NCBI RefSeq assembly: GCF_024168825.1
Contig: NZ_JALJWH010000001.1
Coordinates: 4,340,001 to 4,404,000 of the forward strand
DNA: 64,000 bases
Reading direction: 5' to 3'
From: Paenarthrobacter sp. A20
GTDB lineage: Bacteria > Actinomycetota > Actinomycetes > Actinomycetales > Micrococcaceae
Made by a program: the position numbers and the translations under genes
The notes under the pieces: model-generated
Told to the model about the DNA's origin: nothing
Database searches by the model: none
The model's input: only the letters and a program-made list of their open reading frames with translations
Shown: positions 50,118 through 57,628 of the stretch, piece by piece
Numbering within the stretch: position 1 is the stretch's first letter
Layout: each line of letters begins with the position of its first letter

Positions 50118-50123
50118 TAGTAT
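50118..50123 (+). promoter_or_regulatory. Candidate -10 element (TAGTAT) for the SH3-like ORF
   Basis: TAGTAT ends six bases before the GTG at 50130. It supports both the start codon choice and the reality of this small gene. Confidence 0.5.
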
Positions 50124-50129
50124 GAAACG

Positions 50130-50396
50130 GTGACTCCCCCGCATTTGCCGCCCAGACAGTTCCTCCTCACTGCAGAGCCAGGTATCCGGGTGGTGGTCCG
50201 TTACAGGGTCGACGACGGCCTGACGGACGCATTGGGCTACCTGCTGGACACCAGCGAGAACAGTTGCACGGTACGGACCCGCACGTCCGACGTCGAAATT
50301 CCCCTTGCGATGGTCATCGCGGCAAAAGAGGTTCCACCGCCACCGCCGCGGCGGCAGGCTGTCCGGCGCGAAGGCGGCTCGCCACCACCAGCATGA
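50130..50396 (+). CDS. Small protein resembling the N-terminal SH3-like domain of an actinobacterial GNAT acetyltransferase
   Basis: This 88-residue protein reads PGIRVVVRYRVDDGLTDALG, then YLLDTSENSCTVRTRTSDVE and IPLAMVIAAKEVPPPPPRR. From memory this resembles the short beta-barrel domain at the N-terminus of a group of actinobacterial GNAT acetyltransferases, where a VVAAKxVPPPP linker leads into the acetyltransferase. Here the protein ends soon after the Pro/Arg stretch, so the catalytic domain is absent. Its last 83 bases overlap the convergent membrane protein gene. It could be a stand-alone regulator or the remnant of a fusion. Confidence 0.6.
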   Translation: MTPPHLPPRQFLLTAEPGIRVVVRYRVDDGLTDALGYLLDTSENSCTVRTRTSDVEIPLAMVIAAKEVPPPPPRRQAVRREGGSPPPA

Positions 50397-50730
50397 CCAG
50401 TGTCACTGCTGCGATGCCGAAGACCCATACATTGCCCACGGCGTCGCCGAGGACCAACTGTTTGGCCGGTCCCGCGGATGACAGGACGCCGACGGCGGCG
50501 TAGCTCACCACGCCGGATACCGCCGTCGGCAGTATCGAGCGCGACCAGGCGGCCAACCACAACTGCACGGAGGCCAACAGCACCAGTGCCGCCACAACGC
50601 CCCACGGAACCTCGACGCCGGCCACCGACGCTGCTTGGCGGTGCAGGGCCGTACCTGCCGTGGCAACGAAAAGAGCCGCCAGTACGGCCGCGGCAATGCC
50701 ACGAACCGTACCGGCGGCTCCTCTCTTCAT
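50314..50730 (-). CDS. Small integral membrane protein (DUF6113-like)
   Basis: The 138-residue protein has four hydrophobic helices: GIAAAVLAALFVATAGTAL, VPWGVVAALVLLASVQLWLA, ILPTAVSGVVSYAAVGVL and VWVFGIAAVTLVMLVVASRL. It resembles a small actinobacterial membrane family found next to typA (I recall DUF6113); function is unknown. It lies 33 bases after typA in the same direction. The 3' end overlaps the convergent SH3-like ORF by 83 bases, corresponding to its polar C-terminal tail. Confidence 0.72.
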   Translation of the reverse strand: MKRGAAGTVRGIAAAVLAALFVATAGTALHRQAASVAGVEVPWGVVAALVLLASVQLWLAAWSRSILPTAVSGVVSYAAVGVLSSAGPAKQLVLGDAVGNVWVFGIAAVTLVMLVVASRLRAGQPAAAAVAVEPLLPR

Positions 50731-50740
50731 TCAGCTGTTC

Positions 50741-50757
50741 CTGACTGTGTCAGTCAG
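50741..50757 (-). other. Small hairpin between typA and the membrane protein gene
   Basis: CTGACTG and CAGTCAG around a TGT loop form a seven-base-pair stem, 11 bases before the ATG at 50730. It may influence expression of the downstream gene; no T-run is present. Confidence 0.35.
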
Positions 50758-50763
50758 TGCAGG

Positions 50764-52680
50764 CTAGGACTTGGCGCGGGCGCGGTTGGCCTTGGCGCGC
50801 TCGTTGGAGTCCAGGATGACCTTACGGATACGGATGGCATCCGGGGTTACCTCGACGCACTCGTCTTCGCGGGCGAATTCGAGGGACTCTTCGAGGGTGA
50901 GATCACGCGGCGGCGTCAGGTTTTCGAAGGTGTCGGAGGAAGCGGCACGCATGTTGGTGAGCTTCTTTTCCTTGGTGATGTTGACGTCCATGTCATCAGC
51001 GCGGGAGTTCTCGCCGACAATCATGCCTTCGTAAACCTCGGAGGTGGGCTTCACGAAGAAGGAACCGCGCTCCTGGAGGTTGATCATGGCGAACGGCGTC
51101 ACAACGCCGGCACGGTCGGCAATCATCGAACCGTTGGTACGGTATTCGATCGGTCCGGCCCACGGCTCGTAGCCCTCGGAGATGGAAGCAGCGATACCGG
51201 CGCCACGGGTGTCCGTCAGGAACCGGGTACGGAAACCAATCAGGCCACGCGCAGGGACGATGAACTCCATGCGGCACCAGCCGGTGCCGTGGTTGGCCAT
51301 GTTGGTCATGCGGCCCTTGCGGGCAGCCATGAGCTGCGTGACGGCGCCCAGGTATTCCTCAGGCACGTCGATGGTCATGTGTTCCATCGGCTCGTGCAGC
51401 TTGCCGTCGATGGTCTTGGTGACAACCTGCGGCTTGCCGACGGTCAGCTCGAAGCCTTCGCGACGCATCTGCTCAACCAGGATGGCCAGCGCGAGCTCGC
51501 CACGGCCCTGGACTTCCCAGGCGTCGGGACGCTCGGTGGGGAGGACCTTGATGGAGACGTTACCGATCAGTTCCTTGTCCAGGCGATCCTTCACCTGGCG
51601 GGCCGTGACCTTGGCGCCCTTGACCTTGCCGGCCAGCGGCGAGGTGTTGATACCGATCGTCATGGAGATCGCGGGATCGTCCACGGTGATCAGCGGCAGC
51701 GGCTGCGGGTTCTCGGCGTCGGTCAGGGTTTCACCAATGGTGATTTCCTCGATGCCGGCCACAGCGACGATTTCGCCCGGGCCTGCGGATTCGGCAGGAA
51801 CACGGGTGAGAGCCTTGGTGGCGAGCAGTTCGGTGATCTTGACGTTCTTGAGCTCACCGTTTGCACGAGCCCAAGCAACGGTCTGGCCCTTGCGGAGGGT
51901 TCCGTTGTAGATGCGGAGCAGGGCGAGGCGGCCAAGGAACGGCGAAGCGTCCAGGTTGGTCACGTGTGCCTGCAGCACGCCGTCCGGGTTGTAGGTCGGA
52001 GCCGGGATGTGCTCAATGATGGTCTTGAAGAGAGGCTCGAGGTCCTCGTTCTCCGGAGCCGAGCCGTTGGCCGGCTGGTCCAGGGACGCACGGCCAACCT
52101 TGGCGGCAGCGTAGACGACGGGAACTTCGAGGACCTTATCCAGGTCCAGGTCCGGAACTTCGTCGGCGAGGTCCGAAGCGAGGCCAAGGAGCAAGTCCAT
52201 GGACTCGTGGACAACTTCGTCGATGCGGGCGTCGGGACGGTCGGTCTTGTTGACCAGGAGGATGACCGGAAGGTGCGCAGCAAGGGCCTTACGGAGCACG
52301 AAGCGGGTCTGGGGCAGCGGGCCCTCGGAGGAGTCGACCAGCAGGACGACGCCGTCAACCATGGACAGACCGCGCTCAACCTCGCCACCGAAGTCGGCGT
52401 GGCCGGGGGTGTCGATGACGTTGATGGTAATGGTCTCGCCGTTGGACGACGGGCCGTTGTAGGCAACCGTGGTGTTCTTCGCGAGGATCGTGATGCCCTT
52501 TTCGCGTTCCAGGTCACCGGAGTCCATGACACGGTCCTCAACCTCACCATGGGAAGCGAAGGAGTTGGTCTGCTTGAGCATGGCGTCGACCAGGGTGGTC
52601 TTACCGTGGTCAACGTGTGCGACGATCGCGACGTTGCGCAGATCGCTCCGCGACGCAGTGTTGGTGATGGTTTCAGACAT
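50764..52680 (-). CDS. typA: Translational GTPase TypA/BipA
   Basis: The 638-residue protein begins with a GTPase domain: NVAIVAHVDHGKTTLVDAML (G1), RERGIT-equivalent EKGITILAKNTTVAYNG, VIDTPGHADFGGEVERGL (G3) and LLVNKTDRPDARIDEV (G4). EF-G-like domains II, III and V and the TypA-specific C-terminal domain with SEGYEPWAGPIEYRTNGSM and NITKEKKLTNMRAASSD follow. It acts on the ribosome during assembly and under stress or cold. Length is slightly above the usual 605-615 residues. The membrane protein gene follows after 33 bases. Confidence 0.96.
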   Translation of the reverse strand: MSETITNTASRSDLRNVAIVAHVDHGKTTLVDAMLKQTNSFASHGEVEDRVMDSGDLEREKGITILAKNTTVAYNGPSSNGETITINVIDTPGHADFGGEVERGLSMVDGVVLLVDSSEGPLPQTRFVLRKALAAHLPVILLVNKTDRPDARIDEVVHESMDLLLGLASDLADEVPDLDLDKVLEVPVVYAAAKVGRASLDQPANGSAPENEDLEPLFKTIIEHIPAPTYNPDGVLQAHVTNLDASPFLGRLALLRIYNGTLRKGQTVAWARANGELKNVKITELLATKALTRVPAESAGPGEIVAVAGIEEITIGETLTDAENPQPLPLITVDDPAISMTIGINTSPLAGKVKGAKVTARQVKDRLDKELIGNVSIKVLPTERPDAWEVQGRGELALAILVEQMRREGFELTVGKPQVVTKTIDGKLHEPMEHMTIDVPEEYLGAVTQLMAARKGRMTNMANHGTGWCRMEFIVPARGLIGFRTRFLTDTRGAGIAASISEGYEPWAGPIEYRTNGSMIADRAGVVTPFAMINLQERGSFFVKPTSEVYEGMIVGENSRADDMDVNITKEKKLTNMRAASSDTFENLTPPRDLTLEESLEFAREDECVEVTPDAIRIRKVILDSNERAKANRARAKS

Positions 52681-52963
52681 GCGTTAATGACTCGTTTCAG
52701 TGGTGAAGTCAGCTGTTTGTATCCGCGCGCATACCTGATCGACTTGATCGGAACACACAGCGAAAAGACCCCGGGACACAGGGCACCTGCATCCAGTCTA
52801 AACGCAGTTGCATTTCCCAGCCTAAAAAGCAAGCCATTAGTCAGTCGAATGTGGCGCTGCTCACATGAGGTCACGCTTTAACAACCGCTACTCCAGATGC
52901 TGGATTTTCTTGCCGCCGTGCCCCATGATTGCTGCAGAACCAGTGCCACACGGAGACCAATCG

Positions 52964-53821
52964 ATGCGACAATCTTCGGCCGCGTTCCGCCTGCTCGCAC
53001 CATTGATCGCCATCGGCGTTCTGTCGGTAGGCTGCGGACCAAGCCCAACCACCCCAGTTTCAGCCCCCTCGCGTTCCGTCACGCCCGGCCCTGCCCAGAC
53101 GGCCGCCGCCGCTTCGCCCTTAAGGACGGCCCCGTCACCGAGTGCCCTGGACTTGCCCGTCGGCTCGCTCTACAAAAACCCGGCCAACAACCGCAACGAG
53201 CTGGTGCTGGCTGATGTTCGCCACACTGCCGTGCTGATCGGCGATTCGCAGTCGATGCCGAAGGAATCGTGGCCACAGCAGGGCATCGCGGCCCTCGGAT
53301 ACAAGTTGCACGTGGTGGGCATGGGCGGCACCGGTTTCGTGGCCGCCAACGGTAAAACAGGCAACTACATCGATGCATTGCAGCGCGGCGACTGGATACT
53401 GCCGTACGGCGACCCCCCTCTGATTGTGGTGCAGGGGGGCGGCAACGACGCCTCGCAGAAGGCCACCGACGCACAGATCGCCAGTAACGCCGAGCGATTG
53501 TTGGCCGCACTGAAGAAGCGCTACCCCGGCGCCGCCTTGGCGGTGATCGGAACCTTGGCACGCGGCGCAAGCAACGGAGGGGGCCGTCGCACTGAAGTGG
53601 ACGCCTTATTAGGGCGGATTGCTGCCAAGCACGGAATCCCGTTCGTCAGTACTGGTGATTGGCTCACCCGTTACGACGCAATTGAGGATCTCCAGGACGG
53701 CGTGCACATGAAGCCCTCCGGGCACGCCAAGCTTGGCGCGGTCTTGGCCCGTGAGCTCACTGCATTGGGTCTCAAGCCCCGCCCCGACAACGAGGCCCCG
53801 GCGAAGACTCCCGCTCCGTAG
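52964..53821 (+). CDS. SGNH/GDSL-family hydrolase lipoprotein
   Basis: From the ATG at 52964 (GGAG eight bases upstream) the protein has 285 residues. The signal peptide ends IAIGVLSVGCGPS, a lipobox, and a Pro/Ser-rich linker follows. The catalytic part has VLIGDSQSMPKESW (block I with GDSQS instead of GDSL), VVGMGGTGFVA, VVQGGGNDASQKA (block III GxND) and DGVHMKPSGHAKL (block V Asp-His). These are the Ser, Gly, Asn and His positions of SGNH esterases. It probably deacylates an extracellular substrate such as a glycan or lipid. A frame upstream to 52865 is open but lies before the signal peptide. Confidence 0.88.
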   Translation: MRQSSAAFRLLAPLIAIGVLSVGCGPSPTTPVSAPSRSVTPGPAQTAAAASPLRTAPSPSALDLPVGSLYKNPANNRNELVLADVRHTAVLIGDSQSMPKESWPQQGIAALGYKLHVVGMGGTGFVAANGKTGNYIDALQRGDWILPYGDPPLIVVQGGGNDASQKATDAQIASNAERLLAALKKRYPGAALAVIGTLARGASNGGGRRTEVDALLGRIAAKHGIPFVSTGDWLTRYDAIEDLQDGVHMKPSGHAKLGAVLARELTALGLKPRPDNEAPAKTPAP

Positions 53822-53850
53822 CGGGCCCCTCAACGGGCAGATAAGACAGC

Positions 53851-53888
53851 AAGAGCCGGTGGTTTCCTTTCGGGAACCACCGGCTCTT
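53851..53888. terminator. Bidirectional terminator between the SGNH gene and the peptide ABC operon
   Basis: AAGAGCCGGTGGTT and its exact complement form a 14-base-pair stem with a ten-base loop between convergent genes. Confidence 0.85.
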
Positions 53889-53920
53889 CTGCTATCCAGC
53901 GATCAAACGTTCGACGCCGG

Positions 53921-55630
53921 TCAGGCCACTGCGGGCGGCAGCAGAAGTGAACCACCAGGAATAGCGTCCAGGAGAGCCTGGGTGTAAGCCTCACGTGGGT
54001 TGTCGAAGACATCGTCCGTGCTGCCCGTCTCCACCAGCTTGCCTTTTTCCATGACGCAAACGTGGTCCGCGATCTGGCGGACCACCGCGAGGTCGTGCGT
54101 AATGAACAAGTACGTCAAGCCCAGGTTGTCCTGGAGGTCAGCCAGCAGGTTCAGCACCTGCGCCTGCACCAGGACGTCCAGCGCCGAGACGGCCTCATCG
54201 CAAATGATGACTTCGGGGTCCAGAGCCAGAGCGCGCGCAATGGCAATACGCTGACGTTGGCCACCCGAGAGTTCGTTGGGGTAACGCTGCATCATGGACT
54301 GGGGCAAAGCCACCTGGTCCAACAACTCACGGACCTTCTTCTCGCGGCTGGCCGCATTCCCGATCTTGTGCACACGCAGCGGCTCTTCGATGGTCCTGAA
54401 GATGTTGTACATCGGGTCCAAGGAACCGTACGGATCCTGGAAGATGGGCTGCACGCGGCGACGGAACTTGAACAGCTCCTTGCCCTTCAACCCCGCGGTA
54501 TCCACGCCGTCGAAGACGATCTGGCCCTCAGTGGGCTTCTCAAGCTGGAGAACCATCTTGGCAACAGTGGATTTGCCCGAGCCGGACTCGCCCACGATCG
54601 CCGTCGTGGTCCCGCGCTTGACGCTGAAGCTGACATCGTCAACAGCAGCGAAATCGGACGTCTGCCCCAGTCCCTGGCGCAGTTTGTAGATCTTGCGCAG
54701 GTTCTTGATCTGGAGGACCTCGTCCTGGGCACGGTCCTTCGCAGCCGCCACAGGTGCCAGGAGATCTTCTGCTTCGACACCCTGCTCCTTGGCCACCTGG
54801 ATACGGCGCGAAGCCAAGGAAGGTGCCGACTCAACCAGGCGACGGGTGTACGGGTGCTGGGGGTTGCGCAGCAGATCCAAGGAAGGACCTGCCTCAACAA
54901 CATTGCCCTGGTACATGACGATGACTTTGTCGGCCCTCTCGGCAGCCAGGCCGAGGTCGTGGGTAATGAGCAGCACGGACGTACCGAGCTCAGTGGTCAT
55001 CTTGTCCAAGTGGTCCAGGATCCTGCGCTGCACCGTGACATCCAGTGCCGACGTCGGCTCATCCGCAATCAGGAGCTTGGGCTGGCAACTCAGGCCGATG
55101 GCGATGAGTGCACGCTGGCGCATACCACCGGAGAACTCATGCGGATACTGCTTTGCGCGCCGTGCAGCATCGGGAAGGCCGGCTTCAGCGAGGACACGGG
55201 CAACGTCCTCCGGGCCGTCAGGTCGACCGTTCGCCTTCAGGGTTTCCCGAACCTGGTAGCCGATCTTCCATACCGGGTTCAGGTTGGACATCGGATCCTG
55301 GGGAACCATGCCAATGTGGCTGCCACGCAGCTCGATCATGCGCTTTTCCGACGCATGGGCAATGTCTTCGCCGTCGAGCAGGATCTGTCCGCCCGAGACG
55401 CGACCGTTGTTGGGCAAAAGGCCGATGGCGGCCAGCGCCGTCGTCGACTTTCCTGAACCCGACTCCCCCACAATGGCGACCGTTTCGCCCGGCATGATGG
55501 ACAAGTGCGCGTTCTTGACCGCTTTGACCTCACCGGATCCGGTCTTGAAGGTAATGGCCAGGTCCTTGATCTCCAGGATGGGCCGTACGGGTGCAGTGGC
55601 TTCATCAATTCTGATGTTGGCAGAAGTCAT
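53921..55630 (-). CDS. Peptide-type ABC transporter with two fused ATPase domains (DppD-DppF type)
   Basis: The 569-residue protein contains two complete ABC ATPases. The first has AIVGESGSGKSTTALAAIG, LSGGMRQRALIAIGL-type signature (EFSGGMRQRALIA) and [13 protein letters not shown]. The second has AIVGESGSGKSTVAKMVL, ELSGGQRQRIAIARAL and VIICDEAVSALDV. Oligopeptide-specific tails follow each (NPQHPYTRRLVESAP and NPREAYTQALLDAIP). One polypeptide therefore supplies both ATP sites for the two permeases encoded upstream. The ATG at 55630 lies ten bases after the permease stop. It is the last gene of the operon. Substrate class is peptides or related compounds. Confidence 0.92.
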   Translation of the reverse strand: MTSANIRIDEATAPVRPILEIKDLAITFKTGSGEVKAVKNAHLSIMPGETVAIVGESGSGKSTTALAAIGLLPNNGRVSGGQILLDGEDIAHASEKRMIELRGSHIGMVPQDPMSNLNPVWKIGYQVRETLKANGRPDGPEDVARVLAEAGLPDAARRAKQYPHEFSGGMRQRALIAIGLSCQPKLLIADEPTSALDVTVQRRILDHLDKMTTELGTSVLLITHDLGLAAERADKVIVMYQGNVVEAGPSLDLLRNPQHPYTRRLVESAPSLASRRIQVAKEQGVEAEDLLAPVAAAKDRAQDEVLQIKNLRKIYKLRQGLGQTSDFAAVDDVSFSVKRGTTTAIVGESGSGKSTVAKMVLQLEKPTEGQIVFDGVDTAGLKGKELFKFRRRVQPIFQDPYGSLDPMYNIFRTIEEPLRVHKIGNAASREKKVRELLDQVALPQSMMQRYPNELSGGQRQRIAIARALALDPEVIICDEAVSALDVLVQAQVLNLLADLQDNLGLTYLFITHDLAVVRQIADHVCVMEKGKLVETGSTDDVFDNPREAYTQALLDAIPGGSLLLPPAVA

Positions 55631-55640
55631 GGTCGCCTCC

Positions 55641-56585
55641 TTAGCGCTGACGGCTCTTGGGATCAAGAGCATCGCGGACGGCGTCGCCAAGCATGATGAA
55701 GCTCAGGACGGTGATGGACAGGGCGGCTGCCGGATAGAGCAGGATTCCGGGGTTGGTGCGGATGGACGCGTTCGCCGCGGAAATGTCGTTACCCCACGAC
55801 ATCACGCTGCCAGGCAGCCCGACACCGAGGAAGGACAACGTGGCCTCCAGGACGATGAAAACGCCCAATTCCAACGTGGCAAGCACAATCACGGGCGCCA
55901 GGGCGTTCGGCAAAGCGTGCTTCACCAGTGCGCCAAACTTGGAAACACCCAAGGACCGGGCCGCGGTGACGAAATCCGCGTTGCGCACCTCGATGACGGC
56001 ACCTCTGGTGATACGCGCCATTTGCGGCCAGGCGAGCAAGGATATGGTCAGGACCACGGTCCAAACGCTCCTGTTCTCCCGGAACAACGGCAACTGGGTG
56101 ATAACAAGGGCGCCGAGGATGATCGGCAGCGCGAAGAAAATGTCGCCGAGACGTGCAAGGACAGAGTCCAGCCAGCCACCGTAGTAACCAGCCAACGCAC
56201 CCAGGGTGACACCAATCAGTACGACGGCCAGCACGGACAGGACTCCGACAGACAAGGAAGCCTGCGTACCGTGGATCACGCGGGAATAGACGTCGCAACC
56301 CTGGAGGGTGAAGCCCAGAGGGTGGCCGGCAGTGGGCGCACCTTCGGAGTTGGCCAGCTGGCAGTCGTTATTGGGTTCCACGCTGGTGAAGAGTCCCGGG
56401 AAGACTGCAACGATCACCAGGAGCAGGATCAACAGCGAGGAGACGATGAACATGGGACGGCGGCGAAGCTTCCGCCAAGCATCGGCCCAAAGGCTCAGAG
56501 GCGCCTGATCTGTCTTGACAGCGTCAGTGGCCAGAAGCGGCGTTTCCTCGACGGGGGCCACAAAGTGTTCAGTATTACTGGTCAT
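55641..56585 (-). CDS. Peptide-type ABC transporter permease (DppC type)
   Basis: The 314-residue membrane protein has an N-terminal cytosolic tail, one helix near residue 50 (MFIVSSLLILLLVIVAVFPG), a periplasmic loop containing HPLGFTLQGCDVYSRVIHGT and then five helices. The EAA motif reads NADFVTAARSLGVSKFGALV followed by KHALPNALAPVIV. These features define the DppC/OppC subfamily. The ATG at 56585 overlaps the upstream permease stop by 11 bases. It pairs with the DppB-type permease. Confidence 0.92.
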   Translation of the reverse strand: MTSNTEHFVAPVEETPLLATDAVKTDQAPLSLWADAWRKLRRRPMFIVSSLLILLLVIVAVFPGLFTSVEPNNDCQLANSEGAPTAGHPLGFTLQGCDVYSRVIHGTQASLSVGVLSVLAVVLIGVTLGALAGYYGGWLDSVLARLGDIFFALPIILGALVITQLPLFRENRSVWTVVLTISLLAWPQMARITRGAVIEVRNADFVTAARSLGVSKFGALVKHALPNALAPVIVLATLELGVFIVLEATLSFLGVGLPGSVMSWGNDISAANASIRTNPGILLYPAAALSITVLSFIMLGDAVRDALDPKSRQR

Positions 56586-57504
56586 AGCGGATCCTCGGGT
56601 CAAGCCAGGCGTACAGGAGGTCAACCAAGAGGTTGGTGATGACGAAAACAAGGACCAGGACGCTCACGATCGCAACGATGGTGGGGCCCTCGCTTCGCTG
56701 GATGGCCTGGAAGAGTTTGTTACCGACACCGGGCACGTTGAAGATGCCCTCGGTGACAATGGCGCCGCCCATGAGCCCGCCGAGGTTGGCACCCAGATAA
56801 GTCACCACGGGGATCAACGAGTTCCTGAGAATGTGGGCCATCACGACGCGGGGCCGGGAGAGACCCTTCGCGGTTGCCGTACGAACGTAGTCCGCGTTCA
56901 TGTTCTCGCTGACGGAGGCGCGTGTCAGTCGGAGGACGTAGGCAAACGACACCAGCCCCAGCACGACCGCCGGGAGGATCAGGTTGCCCCAGTCGGCATT
57001 GGCACCCACCGTAGGTTTGGCCCAACCTAGTTGGACGCCGAACACGAGCTGGAAGACGAAGCCCAACACGAAGGTCGGGACGGCGATCACCAGGAGCGAC
57101 ACGACGAGGACGGTGGAGTCGAAGAGCTTGCCCTTCTTGAGGCCAGCGAAGACACCGAAGGCGATACCGAACACGGCCTGGATAATGAGCGCTTCGATGG
57201 CGAGCATTGCCGTGACGGGGAAGGCCCTGGCCAGGGAATCGGCGATGGGCTGCTGGGTAAAGTCAACACCAAGGTTGAAGGTAAACAAGTTCTTGATGAA
57301 GAGGCCATATTGAACCCAGAATGGCTGGTCCAGGTTGTACTGGGCCCGGAGGGCGTCGATGACGCTCTGCGGTGGCTGGCGATCCCCGAAGAGGGCAGCA
57401 ATCGGGTCGCCGGGTAGTGCGAAGACCATGTAGTAGACGAGGAGCGTGGTCCCCAGGAATACCGGGATGACCTGGAGGAGCCTACGGAAAATGAAGCGAA
57501 CCAC
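56575..57504 (-). CDS. Peptide-type ABC transporter permease (DppB type)
   Basis: The 309-residue protein starts VRFIFRRLLQVIPVFLGTTL and continues with ALPGDPIAALFGDRQPPQSV, the typical DppB start. Six helices and an EAA motif (NADYVRTATAKGLSRPRVVM followed by AHILRNSLIPVVTYLGANLG) are visible. Together with the DppC-type protein it forms the membrane pore. The start, ATG or GTG at 57504, lies 124 bases after the binding-protein gene, with a hairpin in the gap. Confidence 0.92.
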   Translation of the reverse strand: MVRFIFRRLLQVIPVFLGTTLLVYYMVFALPGDPIAALFGDRQPPQSVIDALRAQYNLDQPFWVQYGLFIKNLFTFNLGVDFTQQPIADSLARAFPVTAMLAIEALIIQAVFGIAFGVFAGLKKGKLFDSTVLVVSLLVIAVPTFVLGFVFQLVFGVQLGWAKPTVGANADWGNLILPAVVLGLVSFAYVLRLTRASVSENMNADYVRTATAKGLSRPRVVMAHILRNSLIPVVTYLGANLGGLMGGAIVTEGIFNVPGVGNKLFQAIQRSEGPTIVAIVSVLVLVFVITNLLVDLLYAWLDPRIRYDQ

Positions 57505-57567
57505 GGGTCACCCCTCTCCGGTGGTGGGGCATTGGTGTGTCATGTGTGCCTTCCTGCCAAGCAAGCA

Positions 57568-57600
57568 AGGGGGGCCCGGCGCTTTGGCCGGACCCCCTTT
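57568..57600 (-). terminator. Hairpin between the peptide-binding protein gene and the permease genes
   Basis: On the minus strand AAGGGGGTCCGGC pairs with GCCGGGCCCCCCTT around a short loop, with a small internal mismatch. It lies just after the binding-protein stop and probably acts as a partial terminator, so more binding protein than permease is made. Confidence 0.7.
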
Positions 57601-57628
57601 GCCCTAAGGCAAGTTCAGATCCTGGAGA

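Noticed and set aside
50635..52881. Open frame of about 750 codons antisense to typA.
   Set aside because: TypA on the minus strand has all GTPase motifs; the antisense translation is low-complexity and shows no domain.
54062..55456. Open frame of about 460 codons antisense to the fused ABC ATPase.
   Set aside because: It mirrors the strong coding signal of the ATPase and has no family motif.
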